The notes under the pieces are model-generated. The model was not told the origin of the DNA. It worked only from the letters and a program-made list of their open reading frames with translations, and ran no database searches. Position numbers and translations under genes: made by a program. This document shows positions 4,736 through 6,414 of a stretch of DNA of 6,414 nt, in pieces; the stretch's first letter is position 1; the number at the start of each line of letters is the position of its first letter. The stretch is taken from assembly GCA_900767015.1 (NCBI GenBank), contig CAAFXQ010000289.1, forward strand, positions 1 through 6,414. The letters are read 5' to 3'. Origin of the DNA: Clostridia bacterium (GTDB taxonomy: Bacteria; Bacillota; Clostridia; Oscillospirales; Acutalibacteraceae).

Positions 4736-6382
4736 ATGAAGAAAATCATTTCACTGTTTCTTGCCTGTCTGCTGGTGCTTTCGCCCTGTATCAGTGCGTC
4801 TGCGTTCAGCTGCGGCGAAAAAGAAGGCACACTCCGACTGGTTGTTCCCGAGGATTGGGAAATGGATATCGGAGACAGCCGAAGCGTTGAGAGCGTATTT
4901 TCCGAATCGGTCAGCAACCGTGTCCTTACCTGGACAGCTGAGCCCGAATCTGTCGCCACAGTTGACGAATGGGGCAGAGTGACGGCGAAAGGCGAGGGAA
5001 CGGCAACCATTACCGCCGAAAACGCCGACGGATTGACAGACAGTGTTACGCTTACCGTTGTCAAGGACGCAACCAAGGGAGTCACCAATAAAGCGAAGCA
5101 CGACTATGCGCTTGGTGCGGTAAGCGAGGTCGAAAATCTTCAAAAGCTCGTTGACCGTTTCGCAATTGATGACGCAAAGGACGTACCCGGTTTTGTCAAG
5201 GACGAAAGCGGCTACAAGGACGCACAGACGGCCACAACCGCCGACGGTGCGGTATGGACAATTACAAACTACGGCGTTCTTCGTACCGACAGCAACGCCC
5301 CGACAGAAAGAGATAAAGAACAGCGCTTTATGGGCGACCGCTATTTCTATTCGGCTGACACCGGAAGCGGCAAGGTACTTGCGATTTTCCCTGACGGTGA
5401 AAACGGAATCTGGACCGCTATGGCAGAGGGCTATACCCATATCAGAATGGTCGAAATGAACGGCACGGACAAAGCCGCTTTGATGAGCGAGGAAACACAG
5501 GAAAACGTTGCCAGACGGGGCATGGTTTCCAACGCAACCTTAGTTGACGGCGAATGGCGGCCGGACGAAACCGACAACGACGGTCTTTGGACTTCGATGT
5601 ACGGTGCCGGCGAGCTGATGCGCTACGCCGTTTTAAGGGACGATCCGACCGCAACCGAGGAGGAGATTGCGGCGGCGAGAAAGACCGCCTATCTTTCGAC
5701 TGAAGCGGTTTTGCTTCTGACCTATATTTCGATGCGTACCGGTACGGTAGAGGCTCTTGTTCATGCACAGAGAAACGGCAGTGTTGCGGACGCCTCCGTC
5801 GGCAAGTGGTACGGAAAGGAAGTCCTCAAAGAGGGCGGCGATTATTCGCAGTTTGTACCCGGAAGCAGTCCGGCGGCTTCTTTCCAAAGCATGTTTGACC
5901 GGTATCTCAAGGTCGGCATGAGCTCTTATCTCCAAAAAGACAAGAACCTTTCGCTGTATTCTGCTGATTCATGGTTTGACCCGTCAACCGACAGCGAAAC
6001 AACCCCTGCCACAAGAACAAGACTTCTTGAAGGCTTCTGGGCAAGAACCTATTCGTTCAAAGAGGAAAACAATCCCATTGACGGCTATATTTACTGGAGC
6101 CATAACGGCGACGGTACGGCTACCGGCGTTTCCACGAAGCCCGAAACCGAAGCCGGTTATCTTCTCAACGGCGAAAACCTGAGAGGGGTTACCGTTGACG
6201 CTTCAGGCGAAATTCCCGCAAGACTCTGGAACGACCTGATCGGAGCGGGCTACAACGTTGAGGATATCGTTTACAAGGGAGACACAAGCTCGGACGAAAT
6301 CATCGGCCACCTGTTTATCTATAAGCTGGCTTACGATATCTTAGGACCCGAGGATCCCGAAATCAAGGCACTTATCACACGC
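4736..6382 (+). CDS. Secreted protein with Big2-like Ig domain and large C-terminal domain, 3'-truncated
   Basis: The frame runs without a stop to the end of the genomic sequence, giving 549 residues of an incomplete protein. Residues 1-23 form a signal peptide (KK at 2-3, hydrophobic core, cleavage probably after ASA at 21-23). Residues about 30-112 resemble a bacterial Ig-like (Big2) domain: a WTAEPESVATVDEWGRVTA stretch, then GTATITA and a closing VTLTVV. The remaining C-terminal part, about 115-549, contains two notable motifs, DNDGLWT (280-286) and KGDTSSDEIIGH (514-525). I associate these with a poorly characterised family of large exported proteins that seem to carry an alpha-helical toroid-like domain; this is from memory and unverified. 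No catalytic function is assigned. The start follows AAAGGGAG at 4721-4728 with seven-base spacing and a strong promoter at 4676-4704. It is divergent from the bile salt hydrolase gene. Translation beyond 6382 is adapter and must not be counted as protein. Confidence 0.85.
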
Positions 6383-6414
6383 AGATCGGAAGAGCACACG
6401 TCTGAACTCCAGTC
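6383..6414 (+). other. Illumina TruSeq adapter read-through (artefact)
   Basis: From 6383 to the last base the sequence matches the TruSeq Read 1 3' adapter without a mismatch, beginning AGATCGGAAGAGC and ending CTCCAGTC. It is 32 bases long and was assembled onto the contig end from an untrimmed read. In the frame of the preceding gene it translates to RSEEHTSELQ, a peptide known to appear at the end of mis-assembled protein records. It is not part of the organism's genome. Confidence 0.98.

Noticed and set aside
4736..4815. Lipoprotein signal at C18 or C26 of the Ig-domain protein
   Set aside because: SP-C and FS-C do not fit the lipobox; ASA at 21-23 is a better signal peptidase I site.
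4751..5440. 229-residue open frame on the minus strand
   Set aside because: It is antisense to the Ig-domain gene; long antisense frames are expected from this codon usage and no signature is present.
6383..6414. Continuation of the last protein as RSEEHTSELQ
   Set aside because: These codons are read from Illumina adapter sequence, not genome.
1..6414. CRISPR array, tRNA, rRNA or transposase gene
   Set aside because: No regularly spaced repeats, no cloverleaf or rRNA signature, and no transposase or integrase motif was seen on either strand.

Overview
The window looks like a metagenome-assembled contig end from a gut-dwelling member of the Clostridia (Firmicutes), possibly an uncultured Oscillospiraceae/Ruminococcaceae-like lineage. 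The grounds are GGAGG-type ribosome binding sites, short U-tailed intrinsic terminators, TTGACT-type sigma-A promoters, base composition near half GC by eye, and a bile salt hydrolase, an enzyme typical of vertebrate gut bacteria. The lineage is inferred; nothing in the window fixes the species.

Layout, left to right. Positions 1-258 carry no gene. They hold a long imperfect palindrome (1-150) that starts exactly at the contig edge, then a structured leader (192-250) abutting the first ribosome binding site. A cytoplasmic von Willebrand factor A protein follows (259-909, +). Next is a TipA-like MerR-family regulator (1028-1765, +) behind a textbook MerR promoter with a 19-bp spacer and a dyad operator. 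Third is a secreted PHP-domain metal-dependent phosphoesterase (1924-3399, +) with its own strong promoter. Convergent to it is a bile salt hydrolase / choloylglycine hydrolase (3507-4484, -), with two terminator hairpins between their ends. Divergent from that is a secreted protein with a signal peptide, a Big2-like Ig domain and a large C-terminal domain (4736-6382, +), which runs off the contig. The last 32 bases (6383-6414) are Illumina TruSeq adapter, not genome.

The genes look like independent single-gene transcription units: each has its own promoter or terminator signals and no two lie close enough to suggest an operon. They do not form an obvious joint pathway. The common thread is life at a host-associated surface: bile acid deconjugation, two exported proteins, and a regulator with a drug-sensing type domain. 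I found no CRISPR array, tRNA, rRNA, transposase or phage gene. I see no convincing new multi-gene system. The points most worth a second look are the terminal palindrome, the leader that partly covers the first ribosome binding site, the possible internal start in the MerR gene, the selectivity-loop motif of the bile salt hydrolase, and the adapter artefact.
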